Notes under the pieces: generated by a model
What the model saw: only the letters and a program-made list of their open reading frames with translations
What the model was told of the DNA's origin: nothing
Databases searched by the model: none
Translations under genes and position numbers: made by a program
In this document: positions 41,659 to 50,434 of the stretch, in pieces
Layout: the number at the start of each line of letters is the position of its first letter
Numbering within the stretch: position 1 is the stretch's first letter
Origin: Streptomyces polyasparticus
GTDB lineage: Bacteria > Actinomycetota > Actinomycetes > Streptomycetales > Streptomycetaceae
Assembly (NCBI RefSeq): GCF_014493765.1
Contig: NZ_JACTVJ010000023.1
Span: 1-64,000, forward strand
Direction of reading: 5' to 3'
Length of the DNA stretch: 64,000 bases

Positions 41659-42816
41659 ATGCCTACGCCGACCCCGAACGCCCTAGCGGGCACGTCCAGC
41701 AAGGCCCGCCCTGGTGAGCTGCGCGCGAGGGTCGCTATGTGGCTCGCGGCCAACCCGACCGGCACGTACTCGGTGACCGAACTGTCCCGCCAGTTGGGGC
41801 ATTCGGGCGGGGCGGTCGGCAACGCCTGCGAGACCCTCGTCGCCCGGGGCGAGGCAGAACGGATGAGTAACAAGCCCCGCTTGTACCGGGCCACGGCCAC
41901 CACGGCCGCAGCAGCGGCGGGTTGTCCCGGACCGCCTTCCGCAGCACCGCCATCGCCCAATCTCGTACCGCCCAAACGGGTCGTCCCACCGCCCGGGGCG
42001 TCGCCCGGCGCGGCAGGGAAGCCACAGCCGATCGTGCGACCGAACGGCCAGGCGTACCACCCGCGCGCACTGGCGAACCTGCCCGATGTGGAGGCGCTGC
42101 GGAAGCTGCGTGCGGCGAACGTCCCCGTGTTGCTGTACGGGCCGCCAGGCACAGGCAAGACCTCCCTGATCGAGGCCGCCTTCGACGATCTGATCACGGT
42201 GGCCGGGGACGGTGACACCACGGTCGGGGACTTGATCGGTGAGTACACCCAGGATCCCGGCGGCGGTTACACCTTCGTCTACGGGCCGCTGATCACGGCG
42301 ATGCAGGACGGCCGGGCCCTGCTCCTCGATGACGCAACGCTGATCTCCCCGAAGGTGCTGGCTGCCCTGTATCCGGCGATGGACGGCCGCCGCCAGATCC
42401 AGGTCAAAGCGCACAAGGGCGAGACGATCACCGCCGCCGACGGGTTCTACGTAATCGCCGGACACAACCCCGGCGTCCACGGAGCTGTGCTCACCGAGGC
42501 GCTCGCCTCCCGGTTCAGCGTGCAGATCCAGGTCGGCTCCGACTACGACCTCGCCACCGCCTTGAGCATCGACAAGACGGCCGTACGGATCGCCCGGAAC
42601 CTGGCCGCCCGGGTGGAGACCGGGGAGCTGGGCTGGGCGCCACAACTGCGCGAACTGATCGCCTTCCAAAAGATTTTGACGGTTCTCGGGGCCGAGGCGG
42701 CCTTCGCCAATCTGGTCGGCATCGCGCCGCTGGAAGACCGGGACCTGGTCGCGGAGATCGTCACCAAGGCCGTCGGCCGCCCCATCACCCACCTCACCCT
42801 CGGACGCCAACTCTGA
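41659..42816 (+). CDS. Winged-helix / AAA+ (MoxR-like) ATPase
   Basis: 385-residue protein. The N-terminal winged-helix domain (about 20-75) contains YSVTELSRQLGHSGGAVGN; a Pro/Ala linker follows, then an AAA_5/MoxR-like ATPase. Walker A is GPPGTGKTS (about 160-168); Walker B reads ALLLDDATL, with DD where most AAA+ have DE; sensor I lies near VIAGHNPG and the arginine-finger region near LASRF. MoxR-type ATPases act with vWA proteins as chaperones remodelling partner complexes. ATG 41659 is preceded by GAGTAGAAGG. The winged helix suggests DNA binding or autoregulation, rare in this family. It is followed at 92 bases by the vWA gene. Confidence 0.88.
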   Translation: MPTPTPNALAGTSSKARPGELRARVAMWLAANPTGTYSVTELSRQLGHSGGAVGNACETLVARGEAERMSNKPRLYRATATTAAAAAGCPGPPSAAPPSPNLVPPKRVVPPPGASPGAAGKPQPIVRPNGQAYHPRALANLPDVEALRKLRAANVPVLLYGPPGTGKTSLIEAAFDDLITVAGDGDTTVGDLIGEYTQDPGGGYTFVYGPLITAMQDGRALLLDDATLISPKVLAALYPAMDGRRQIQVKAHKGETITAADGFYVIAGHNPGVHGAVLTEALASRFSVQIQVGSDYDLATALSIDKTAVRIARNLAARVETGELGWAPQLRELIAFQKILTVLGAEAAFANLVGIAPLEDRDLVAEIVTKAVGRPITHLTLGRQL

Positions 42817-42908
42817 CGGTTGCCCTGCCCGGCGGGCTGTGCCAGCCCCGGCCCGCCGCCCTCCGCCTGGCCCGCGCCTGACCTCGTACGGAAAGGGACG
42901 TGATCTCC

Positions 42909-44759
42909 GTGACCACCCACGCGCACGTATCGCACACTCCGCCACCCGCGCTGTCCGCCGATGACCTCGCCGCACTCCGGTGGGAGGACGACGGCGGCCC
43001 GGTTCACGCCCCGCACCCGAGCCGCACCGCTGACCAGTGGCCGCGCGTCTCAGCCGAACTGGGCGGGCGGTTGCCCGAGTTGGCGGGACGGGAAGACGTG
43101 ATCGTCACCTGCGCGCCGGGCACCCGCTCGGGGGCCCCGGCGGCCTTCTTCCCCGCCTTGGCCATGCTGGAGATCGACGCCGACCTGTTCGCCCCGCACC
43201 CTGCGGCCAGCATCCGCCCCGCCAAGCCCGGGGACGAGGAGCGCTACCCGGCGGCCTGGGGCGCCTTCGTCCATGAAGCGGCCCATGCGGCGCATTCCCG
43301 GTGGCGCATCGAGGACAAGTTGCGCGGCACCACGTTGGACGACGCGGCCCAGCTGCTGGAGGAATCGCGGGCAGAGGCCGCGCATCTCGCCCGCCGCCCG
43401 GACGACCGCCGCTACCTCAGGGCCTGCGTCACCACGGTGGTCCTACCCGATTTCACCTCCCGGACTTTGAACACCCGATGGGACGCAGCTACGGCGGCCG
43501 GACTGCTGCTGGCGCGACGGGACGCGGGGATCCTCGACGCGGACGAAGTAGACCCCCTCGAACAGCAGGCCGTCGCCCTCCTCGGTGCCGATGTGCTGGC
43601 CGACCTGGCTGCAATCTGGAAGGCCGCGCACGCTACGGCTGACACCGACGCGGTCGGCATGACCGCCCACGCCCGTGCCTGGTGTCAGGTCCTCGGCGCG
43701 GAGGCCAACCAGCCCCCGCCCCGCCCCGGTAGCGGCGGTGGTGACGGTGAACCGCAGGGCGGTGGGGGTTCTTTGGCCGAGGCGGTGCGACGCACCGTCG
43801 GCAACATTGCCGAGCGGGAGGAGGCGGAGGCCGCCGTGCGTTCCGCACGAGAGCGACGGGCGGCCCAGAAGCAGGCCGAGGCGGCCCGCACGAAGGCGGC
43901 CGCCCAGGCGGCGAAGGAGATCTTCACCCCCGGAGCAGGCCCCTACACCCCGCGCCGCAGTGCGACGCCGCCTGCCCGCAAGGGCCGTAGGCAACCGCCC
44001 ATCGCGCGCGGCCCGGTGGCCCGGACCCGAGCACCACACCCAGCGGAGAAGGCAGCGGCCGGGCAGCTCGCCCGCGCCCTGCGACAGGCCGCCTACCGTG
44101 AACGCGCCGTACTCCAGAGCCAGTCGGCTGTCCCGCCGGGCCGGTTGAACATGCGCGGCGCACTGGCTCGGGACGCGCAGAGGGCGGCTGGAGCCACCCC
44201 CACCGCCCTGCCCTTCACCCGCACCACCAGGCGCCAGACCTCGACCCCGCCCCTGCGCGTCGGGATCGCCGTAGACGTGTCCGGCTCCATGGGCACTGCT
44301 ACCGCACCGATGGCCTCGGCCGCCTGGATCCTCGCTAAGGCGACCGCGCTCACCGACCCCGACTCACGCTCCGCGACCATCGCCTACGACCACCACCTGA
44401 CCGCGATCACCCACCCGGGCAAGGCCCCCGACCGGGTCACCGAGTTCGACGCTGACGGCATGGGCCACAGCCTCGACATCGCCATCGACGCCCTGGACGC
44501 CGCCCTCGACCTCGCCACCCCTGGCGCTGGCCGACTCCTGGTGATCGCCTCCGACGGCTACTACTCCCCAGGCGAAGCCGCCCGAGCTGCCGACCGCGCC
44601 CGCTGCCTGCACAACGCCGGATGCGCACTGCTGTGGCTCGCCTTCGACCCCGACCCCTGCCCGCTCCCGCCCGCCACCGCCCTGGTCCTCACCGACCCCG
44701 CCAGCGCGATCGCGGCGATCGGCCGCGCCGCGACCACCGCCTTGACCACCACCCGCTAA
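42909..44759 (+). CDS. von Willebrand factor A domain protein with HEXXH metallopeptidase-like motif
   Basis: 616-residue protein starting at GTG 42909 (or 42900). Residues about 118-135 contain FVHEAAHAAHSRW, an HEXXH zinc motif with a nearby third histidine, as in vWA-linked metallopeptidase-like proteins. Residues about 290-345 are a charged coiled coil (EREEAEAAVRSARERRAAQ). A basic spacer follows, and the C-terminal vWA domain has the MIDAS motif VDVSGSMG (about 455-462) with later T and D residues. With the MoxR-like ATPase upstream it makes a CobS/CobT- or NorQ/NorD-like pair. Metal insertion, protein remodelling or conflict roles are possible. No signal peptide is present. Confidence 0.87.
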   Translation: MTTHAHVSHTPPPALSADDLAALRWEDDGGPVHAPHPSRTADQWPRVSAELGGRLPELAGREDVIVTCAPGTRSGAPAAFFPALAMLEIDADLFAPHPAASIRPAKPGDEERYPAAWGAFVHEAAHAAHSRWRIEDKLRGTTLDDAAQLLEESRAEAAHLARRPDDRRYLRACVTTVVLPDFTSRTLNTRWDAATAAGLLLARRDAGILDADEVDPLEQQAVALLGADVLADLAAIWKAAHATADTDAVGMTAHARAWCQVLGAEANQPPPRPGSGGGDGEPQGGGGSLAEAVRRTVGNIAEREEAEAAVRSARERRAAQKQAEAARTKAAAQAAKEIFTPGAGPYTPRRSATPPARKGRRQPPIARGPVARTRAPHPAEKAAAGQLARALRQAAYRERAVLQSQSAVPPGRLNMRGALARDAQRAAGATPTALPFTRTTRRQTSTPPLRVGIAVDVSGSMGTATAPMASAAWILAKATALTDPDSRSATIAYDHHLTAITHPGKAPDRVTEFDADGMGHSLDIAIDALDAALDLATPGAGRLLVIASDGYYSPGEAARAADRARCLHNAGCALLWLAFDPDPCPLPPATALVLTDPASAIAAIGRAATTALTTTR

Positions 44760-44786
44760 CCCGGCCTCACGCGAAAGGACCCACCC

Positions 44787-45167
44787 GTGAACACCACCGA
44801 CGCCACCACGCCCGAGTACGCCCCCGAGCTGTGGCTGGGCAGCCGCCTGGCCCGAGACTTCACCGGATCACCCGACCCACTCGACTCCTTGGACGCCGCC
44901 CACCGCCACGGCGGCCCGCTCGCGAAATTCGCCCAGCTGATCATCCTGACCGTGCGCGAACTGGACACCCTGGACGCAGACACCGAAGCGCTGCGCGTCC
45001 AGCTCGCACACCGCGCCGCCCACGGCTCCCGCTACAGCGACGGCCCCTTCCGCGACGCCCGCGCCGTACACGAGCTCGCCGCCGAACTCGCCGACCACTG
45101 CGCCCGCCGCACCTGGACCGCCACCCAGCTGCGGCGGCTGCTCGCCGCCTTCACCCGCACGACCTGA
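44787..45167 (+). CDS. Small helical protein (paralogue of the 46726 gene)
   Basis: 126-residue helical protein, 27 bases after the vWA gene with GAAAGGA upstream. KFAQLIILTVRELDT and LRRLLAAFTRT align with QTAAELDTAY and LVRLLAAYLD of the gene at 46726, suggesting a duplicated family within the cluster. No membrane segment, signal or known motif. It probably belongs to the same transcript as the AAA+ and vWA genes. Confidence 0.65.
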   Translation: MNTTDATTPEYAPELWLGSRLARDFTGSPDPLDSLDAAHRHGGPLAKFAQLIILTVRELDTLDADTEALRVQLAHRAAHGSRYSDGPFRDARAVHELAAELADHCARRTWTATQLRRLLAAFTRTT

Positions 45168-45232
45168 AACCCCACTCAGGGCCGTTCCGGCACCTCGGGG
45201 CGGCCCCTCCACACAGACAAGGACTCCATGCC

Positions 45233-45709
45233 ATGACCAGCCTCGCCGAACGCGCCCACGCCGCCGCCGTGTTCATCAACCGCACCCGTGCCGCACATCC
45301 GCACGGCCCCTACCGAGGCGAGGAGCACGCCCGGACCGCGCTCCGCCTCGCGGCCGCCCTCGGCTTGCCGATCGACCAGATCACCACCGACATGGACTGG
45401 CGCCGCCGCCGTACCCAAGCGGGCGAGCCGGTTCTGGCCACCGCAACGTGCCCCGACACCGGGCAGAAATACGTGTTCCTCGCCCGCCACCCTCTTTACG
45501 AGGACGACGCCTTCGAACTGCTCGGCCCGTGCCCGCAATGCGCGGCACCGGTACCGGTCGCGTGGGTGCGTCACCTTGGTGACCTGGGCGACTTCCTCGC
45601 CCGCCCTCCACTCACGGACACGGACATCAACCGCCCTGGCGGAGTCCCGGAGACCTTCGCCGACGACTCAGGGCACGCCAGCGCTTGTGCGTACGGCGAC
45701 CCGTGTTGA
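45233..45709 (+). CDS. Small protein with putative zinc-binding cysteines
   Basis: 158 residues from ATG 45233; the frame upstream of it is not coding. The N-terminal half is helical (ARTALRLAAALGLPIDQI). The C-terminal half has CPDTGQ, a CPQC knuckle (GPCPQCAAPV) and a final CAYGDPC, four to six cysteines that could bind one zinc ion. No enzymatic motif is visible. It is separated by 65 bases from the previous small gene. Function unknown; nucleic-acid or protein binding is a guess based on the knuckle. Confidence 0.6.
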   Translation: MTSLAERAHAAAVFINRTRAAHPHGPYRGEEHARTALRLAAALGLPIDQITTDMDWRRRRTQAGEPVLATATCPDTGQKYVFLARHPLYEDDAFELLGPCPQCAAPVPVAWVRHLGDLGDFLARPPLTDTDINRPGGVPETFADDSGHASACAYGDPC

Positions 45710-45801
45710 CCAGCCCGCAACGACTCGGGGCCGCCGCACCGGGGGCGGCCCCGGCACCCTCTCGCAACCCGCTGAACCGACCCTCGACGGGAGTCCTCCT
45801 C

Positions 45802-46323
45802 GTGAACGCCATCGGCCTCACAGAACACCGCACCCGCGTCCGCGCAGTCCTCGATCACTGCCACATCGTCCTGGACAACGCCCAAACCCAAACCGACTGC
45901 GTCCAAGTCCCATCAATTGAGGTGCTGTTACTCACTGCGACGCGGCACAGCCGTGTACTCGACGGCGACGCTCCCCTTCCGCCGCACCTCGTCGCACTGC
46001 TCGCCACGGAGGCCGCGTGGCACCTGGTCGCTACAGCCGGGTATACGGTCAGCGGCCTGACCGACCCCAACCTCGCCGCATACCTGGCCCGGCTCGACGA
46101 GCAACCGCTCGCCGTCAAGACGGAGCTGCTGCGTACCGCCGCCCGCCGCCTCGCGCCCGCGACCACTGACCGCGCTGAACGACGCGTGCGGGCCGTCGCC
46201 ACGACCGGGGCGCCGTCGCGGCCCGGCGGACGCCGCGCCGTAGATACGTGCTCCTGCGCGTGTACGAGCGGCGGGTTCTGCGGGGGATGCGGCCATGCCG
46301 GATGCGGCGGTGGGAGGCGGTGA
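45802..46323 (+). CDS. Unknown protein with Cys/Gly-rich tail and a TTA codon
   Basis: 173 residues from GTG 45802 with GGGAG about eight bases upstream. The main part is helical (LLATEAAWHLVATAGYTVSG; LLRTAARRLAPAT). The C-terminal 30 residues are CSCACTSGGFCGGCGHAGC-like, with seven cysteines and many glycines, a possible metal- or disulfide-binding knot. Codon 43 is TTA (45928-45930), hinting at bldA-dependent translation. The stop overlaps the next gene start (GTGA). The family is unrecognised. Confidence 0.6.
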   Translation: MNAIGLTEHRTRVRAVLDHCHIVLDNAQTQTDCVQVPSIEVLLLTATRHSRVLDGDAPLPPHLVALLATEAAWHLVATAGYTVSGLTDPNLAAYLARLDEQPLAVKTELLRTAARRLAPATTDRAERRVRAVATTGAPSRPGGRRAVDTCSCACTSGGFCGGCGHAGCGGGRR

Positions 46324-46595
46324 ACACCCCCTACGGCCCCGACCGGCGCCACCCCGTCCCCGTGCCCCACCTGAGCCCGGAACGGCCGCTGTCGGGCGAC
46401 GTCGCGCCGGATGACGATCTCGAACCGGAAACCGATGGCGAGCTATTCGGAGACGTCGCCGACCCCACACCGGAACCGTCCGGTTGTGCGCGAGCATGTG
46501 CACGACGTGCATCTTCCGGCGTGGCGCGATGGATCTCCAGCCGGGGCGGGTGGCAGCCATGGTCGCCGAAGCCTCCGCCGCAGAGGGCCACGTGA
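46320..46595 (+). CDS. Small acidic protein; possible frame fusion with the next gene
   Basis: 91-residue frame from GTG 46320, coupled to the preceding stop. The first 55 residues (ERPLSGDVAPDDDLEPETDG region) are acidic and Pro-rich with good codon bias. The last 30 become Arg/Trp/Pro-rich and overlap the 46496-46729 gene in a different frame, so they may not be translated as such. Either the two genes truly overlap or a frameshift (natural or sequencing) joins the first part to the CTTCIF-type protein. Confidence 0.5.
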   Translation: MNTPYGPDRRHPVPVPHLSPERPLSGDVAPDDDLEPETDGELFGDVADPTPEPSGCARACARRASSGVARWISSRGGWQPWSPKPPPQRAT

Positions 46596-46729
46596 TTTGC
46601 CACTCCACGCTGGGCACGGCCGAACCGGCGATCTGCCGAGGCTACGCGGACGGCCCGGACCGGCACCGCAGCCTCGCCCTTCGCCTCGCTCGTGCGCTCG
46701 GCACCCTCAAGGAGGTGGACCCGCCGTGA
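46496..46729 (+). CDS. Small CTTCIF-type protein of actinobacterial mobile elements
   Basis: 77 residues from ATG 46496 (TTG 46484 is also possible). MCTTCIFRRGAMDLQPGRV is an N-terminus I recall from small Streptomyces proteins found on many plasmids and accessory regions; two further cysteines follow (VICHSTL and AICRGY). The four-cysteine pattern suggests a metal-binding fold. The stop overlaps the next gene (GTGA). It lies in the accessory gene string after the vWA gene. Confidence 0.65.
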   Translation: MCTTCIFRRGAMDLQPGRVAAMVAEASAAEGHVICHSTLGTAEPAICRGYADGPDRHRSLALRLARALGTLKEVDPP

Positions 46730-47127
46730 ACAAGCCCGAGGCCGGACCGGGCACCCGCCTGCTGGCCGAGTACCTGCACACCACCGATCCTCGAAGCCTC
46801 CTGGGCCGGCGACACCCCGCAGGAGAGCCAGGCTTCCGGCTGGCACGAGCACTGGTGCAGACCGCCGCCGAACTCGACACGGCCTACGCCCACGCCCAAA
46901 GCCTCGGACGCCAGCTGCGCAGGCAATGCGACCAGACCTCGGGCACCACGCAACTGGCCCACCGTTCAACCGAACCGACCCATATCGCGCGCGACTTGGA
47001 AGCTGTTCTCGCCCACTGCGAGTTGATCGACACGGCGCTTGTCCGGCTGCTCGCGGCCTATCTCGATCTGGTCATTCCCGTGGTCCCGGCGGGCGGCGAT
47101 GCGACCGTGCGCGAGGCGACTGGATGA
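46726..47127 (+). CDS. Small helical protein (paralogue of the 44787 gene)
   Basis: 133 residues from GTG 46726, overlapping the upstream stop by four bases. QTAAELDTAY and LVRLLAAYLD align with parts of the 44787 product. All-helical, one or two cysteines, no signal. It is the last gene of the accessory string; a hairpin (47167-47200) follows its stop by 39 bases. Confidence 0.65.
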   Translation: MNKPEAGPGTRLLAEYLHTTDPRSLLGRRHPAGEPGFRLARALVQTAAELDTAYAHAQSLGRQLRRQCDQTSGTTQLAHRSTEPTHIARDLEAVLAHCELIDTALVRLLAAYLDLVIPVVPAGGDATVREATG

Positions 47128-47166
47128 CACCATCACGCGGCTCAGGTCACTCGATGCGCTGAATCA

Positions 47167-47200
47167 GCCCGGCAAATGATCTTTTCGCGCAAGGCCGGGC
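47167..47200 (+). terminator. Hairpin after the MoxR/vWA accessory genes
   Basis: GCCCGGC (47167-47173) and GCCGGGC (47194-47200) flank a 20-base A/T-richer loop. It is weaker than the other terminators in the window but correctly placed between two transcription units. Confidence 0.45.
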
Positions 47201-47284
47201 ATTCCACCCGGTGGGTGCCGTCCGAGCGCCCGCCCACTGCCGGGCACCGGCCCCTATCAAGGGCACAGGAAAGGAGGCGGGCCC

Positions 47285-47632
47285 ATGACCCGTCGCGTAC
47301 ACATCGCACTGTCCATGGCAACAATGATCGGGCTGTGCGCACTGCCCTCGGCCGCGCACGCCGACACCGGGGCCCTCGCAACGCCCGCGGCAGCACGGGC
47401 CGTTCGTGCGGCGACCTGCACGGTCGTCGTGGATGCGGCCGTGGTGCGGGCCAAGCCCCGCACCACCTCCACCGCACTGGCCATCGCGCACCTTGGCGAT
47501 CGGTGCCGGGTGCACGGTCGCACCGACGGCCGATGGATCAAGGGCACCTTCCACGACCTCGACGTCACCGGGTACGTCCGCGCTGACCTGGTCAGCCTCG
47601 GCCGCGAAGATCTCCAGGACACTGGCGAATAG
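47285..47632 (+). CDS. Secreted SH3-domain protein
   Basis: 115-residue protein with a clear signal peptide (MTRRVHIALSMATMIGLCAL, cleavage after AHA near residue 26). The mature part is a bacterial SH3 domain: VVVDAAVVRAKPRTTSTALA, GDRCRVHGRTDGRWIKG, GYVRADLV. It has two cysteines, likely a disulfide. AAAGGAGG lies about eight bases upstream, the strongest ribosome site seen in the window, suggesting high expression. It probably binds cell-wall peptide. It is monocistronic with a terminator-like hairpin downstream. Confidence 0.82.
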   Translation: MTRRVHIALSMATMIGLCALPSAAHADTGALATPAAARAVRAATCTVVVDAAVVRAKPRTTSTALAIAHLGDRCRVHGRTDGRWIKGTFHDLDVTGYVRADLVSLGREDLQDTGE

Positions 47633-47731
47633 CACCTGCGCGCGGGCTTTGACGGCGACCGGAGCCTCGGCGACACGGTCTGGAAGAAGGTGCGAGGACC
47701 CGTTGAAGTGGACCGTCCCCGAGCAGTAGCT

Positions 47732-47752
47732 GGGCGGCCGCCGACGCCGCCC
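47732..47752. terminator. Hairpin between convergent genes
   Basis: GGGCGGC (47732-47738) and GCCGCCC (47746-47752) enclose a seven-base loop. It lies between the SH3 gene (plus) and the GIY-YIG gene (minus) and could serve both. Confidence 0.5.
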
Positions 47753-47814
47753 TTGCGCCTTGGCGGACTGCCGACGGCCATGACTCGGATACCTTGTCCG
47801 AGCAGCCGGGTGGC

Positions 47815-48678
47815 TCAGGGGGCATCCGCAGGTGGCGCCGGCTCCACGATGTCGAACTGGTGGGCGCGCACGCTGCCGAAGCGGCGGACACCGGAGGCCT
47901 GCAGCGGACCGAAGTCGTCGGAAGTGAGGAGGCGTCCACGCAGATGGGCCGCGTTGATGGTCTTCGTCGACGCGGGCACGCGGCACAGGCCTCCGCTCTC
48001 GTGCTCGGCCTTCGCCCAAGCTGACCTGGGCACCCGCACCGAGCCCCAGACCCAGCGTCGGCTCATCGGGCCGGTGACGCCGATGATGAGTTGGGGAGGC
48101 GCGCCTTGGCCGTCTTGCCAGGCCTTGACGTGCTGGTGAATCTGCCACCACCCGACGATGCGCTCGTAGACTACTGCGTCGGGCAGGTGCAGGCGGGGCA
48201 TTGCGCCGGGGCGTTGGTCGAACTCGTTCTCGAAGTCGGTGGTGCTGATCAGGACCATCAGTGCACCGCCGAGTTCCGCGATGTCGTCGCGCGTGAGCGG
48301 TGGCTTGTACGCGGACTTGGCGAGCGTGGAGGGCAGGCCGAGCGGGGCGAAGTGGCCACGGCCGTGTACCCCGTTGAAGATTCCCGAGCCGTTGCGTGCC
48401 GCCGGGTCGCTCCAGAATGTGGAGATCAATGCGCCCTCAACCGCGTACGCCTCCTTCTCGCTCGCGCAGGGGAAGTGCTCCACGAGTGGCGCCACACGCC
48501 GCTTGCGCAAGCGCTCGATCCAGGCGGCGAGTTCGGGATTGTGGGATTCGTCGAGATGCTTCTCGACACGGTTCCGTACGCCCTTGCCTATGTAGCGGAC
48601 CTCGCGGGTCTCCGGGTCTCGGTAGATGTAGACGTAGTACTCCGCGCTGACGGCTTCGCTGGCCTCGGTGATCGTCAT
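47815..48678 (-). CDS. GIY-YIG domain protein (LEM-3/COG3680-like)
   Basis: 287-residue protein. Residues about 13-105 contain a GIY-YIG-type nuclease fold: YYVYIYRDPETREVRYIGKG, with Y-V-Y in place of G-I-Y and YIG intact, then R/H residues of NRVEKHLDE and the glutamate region of EGALISTF. This resembles the LEM-3-like subgroup. The C-terminal 160 residues (WQIHQHVKAWQDG) form an unknown domain, possibly EVE/PUA-like in length. ATG 48678 has a poor ribosome site. It may be a DNA repair or defence nuclease. It is convergent to the SH3 gene and divergent from the lipoprotein gene. Confidence 0.72.
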   Translation of the reverse strand: MTITEASEAVSAEYYVYIYRDPETREVRYIGKGVRNRVEKHLDESHNPELAAWIERLRKRRVAPLVEHFPCASEKEAYAVEGALISTFWSDPAARNGSGIFNGVHGRGHFAPLGLPSTLAKSAYKPPLTRDDIAELGGALMVLISTTDFENEFDQRPGAMPRLHLPDAVVYERIVGWWQIHQHVKAWQDGQGAPPQLIIGVTGPMSRRWVWGSVRVPRSAWAKAEHESGGLCRVPASTKTINAAHLRGRLLTSDDFGPLQASGVRRFGSVRAHQFDIVEPAPPADAP

Positions 48679-48958
48679 GGCGGCAGCGTACGGAGGCGAA
48701 GTGTGGCTGACGAGAGGGCGCGGCCAACCCTCCCTTCGCCGAGTGGTGGCCCTGACACTCGGGTCGGGCTATCTCACGCAGGTGAGCAACTGCCGTCACA
48801 CCAAGTCGAATTGGAGAGACGGCGGTTCCCGGCCATGGTCTGGGGCGGGTGAGGAATCTGGGGTTGCTGTGCTGCTACCGTCCGCTTCCGTTGTGTTGAT
48901 CCGGGCGGGGCCGACATCGGTGCGGCCACTGGTTCCTGCCCGCGAGACGGGGGTGCGC

Positions 48959-50353
48959 ATGCGCAGGTTGAGACGAGGGCTGGCTGTAGCGGCGGCGGTG
49001 GGACTACTCGCTGCCTGCAGTTCCAGCTCCGACGGCAAGTCAGGCTCCCAGCAGGGCAATGGCCCCCTCCAACGGGACGAGCGCCCGTTGGCCAAGCTGG
49101 AGTTGCCAGCCACGTACGACGCAGAGCGGGGATGGGATCAGGAGCTCGCCTGGGTTCCGGAACACGCCGGTTCGTTTCCGATCACGACCGCTCCGCGCGC
49201 CGACGTGGTGGCCTACCTGCTGGCGTCCTCCGGCGGTTACACCGTGCAGGCCCGGGAAGCCGGCACGGGGCGGGTGCGCTTCACCTCCAAGCTGTGGAAC
49301 CCACCGCCCCAGATGGACGGCGCCGAAGGCGATCCGAGCATGGGTGAGCCTGCCGAAATCCCCGATGTGATCACGGTGGAGCAGGACGGCCGCGAGTACA
49401 TCGTCGCCTACTCGCACGGCATGAAGGGCGAGGACGAACTGCACGATGGCAAGGAAGTCGTCCAACTCGCCTTCTACGAGGTGCAGGGCAAGGGAGACCA
49501 GGTCGAGCCGGTACGCGAGGTCTCTGTTCCAGTCAGTCCCGGGGACGACAGCCTGAGGGTCCGCGACGGCGGCGCCGGCCTACTGATCACCTGGGGCCAG
49601 GGGATGACCAACACCACCTTCGGCACGCGGGTCGACATGGCCTCCGGAAAGGTCACCCCGTACGGATCCGCCGACGACATCCTGTCGCCCTGTGCTGACA
49701 GAGCCTGCTACGGAAGCCGGGTCGCCGCGCTGTCTCCGGGCGGGCCTGTGGTGGCGATGAACGGCGGCGGGTTCGGCGTGGAGGGCAACTGGCTGAGCAG
49801 AGACGTCGTTCCGCAAGGCGCACCGGCTCGGTGGGGGTTCGTCGGGGGATGGAACGGTGCCGTGCGCGGCGCGGCCTCGGGTCATCTGGTCGCGTCCTGG
49901 CAGACCGGGGCCAACCGGGACGACGCGCCGATCTGGACCCTGCACGACACCGGCACCGGGAAAGTCATGGCGAGCGTCGCATGTCTGGACCCGAATACGT
50001 CCAGCGCGGACGACCGCATCCCCTCTCTCACCGTTTCGGCCAACAACCGCTACGTTGGGGCCGGTTCCGTCGTCTTCGACCGGGAGAAGAAGACGGGCAC
50101 GTGCCTGTCCGGAGACGGCGACCGCAAGGCCGTCATCATCGGAACCATCGACAACGACGGAATGGCTTACGGCGCGGTGGCCGCGGAAGCGGGCAGCGAA
50201 GGCGTCGCAGTCCAAGTGCCCTTGAACAGTGCACAGCCGAAGGCTCTCGCCACGGGAACGAAGCTGCCCCTGCGCGCCCTGAAGACGACCGGGCTGTTCG
50301 TGGACCGCAATACGGACGACATTCCGGTGCTGTCGCTACGCGTGCGGCGCTGA
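48959..50353 (+). CDS. Large lipoprotein, probably beta-propeller type
   Basis: 464-residue lipoprotein; ATG 48959 follows a GGGGG stretch, and GTG 48953 is an alternative. The signal peptide MRMRRLRRGLAVAAAVGLLA ends in the lipobox LLAAC. The Ser/Gly spacer is followed by about 400 residues of repeated beta strands (GGYTVQAREAGTGRVRF; GQGMTNTTFGTRVDM; WTLHDTGTGKVMASV), in line with a WD/PQQ-like propeller on the cell surface. No catalytic motif is seen. It stands alone between an upstream divergent region (48679-48958) and a strong terminator. Function unknown. Confidence 0.75.
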   Translation: MRRLRRGLAVAAAVGLLAACSSSSDGKSGSQQGNGPLQRDERPLAKLELPATYDAERGWDQELAWVPEHAGSFPITTAPRADVVAYLLASSGGYTVQAREAGTGRVRFTSKLWNPPPQMDGAEGDPSMGEPAEIPDVITVEQDGREYIVAYSHGMKGEDELHDGKEVVQLAFYEVQGKGDQVEPVREVSVPVSPGDDSLRVRDGGAGLLITWGQGMTNTTFGTRVDMASGKVTPYGSADDILSPCADRACYGSRVAALSPGGPVVAMNGGGFGVEGNWLSRDVVPQGAPARWGFVGGWNGAVRGAASGHLVASWQTGANRDDAPIWTLHDTGTGKVMASVACLDPNTSSADDRIPSLTVSANNRYVGAGSVVFDREKKTGTCLSGDGDRKAVIIGTIDNDGMAYGAVAAEAGSEGVAVQVPLNSAQPKALATGTKLPLRALKTTGLFVDRNTDDIPVLSLRVRR

Positions 50354-50434
50354 CCTACCCGAACCGGCCGCCGAGCGTGGCCACGCGGGTGTGGGCGGGG
50401 TGGTGCCCGATAGGTGCGTGGGGTGTCACGGCAG

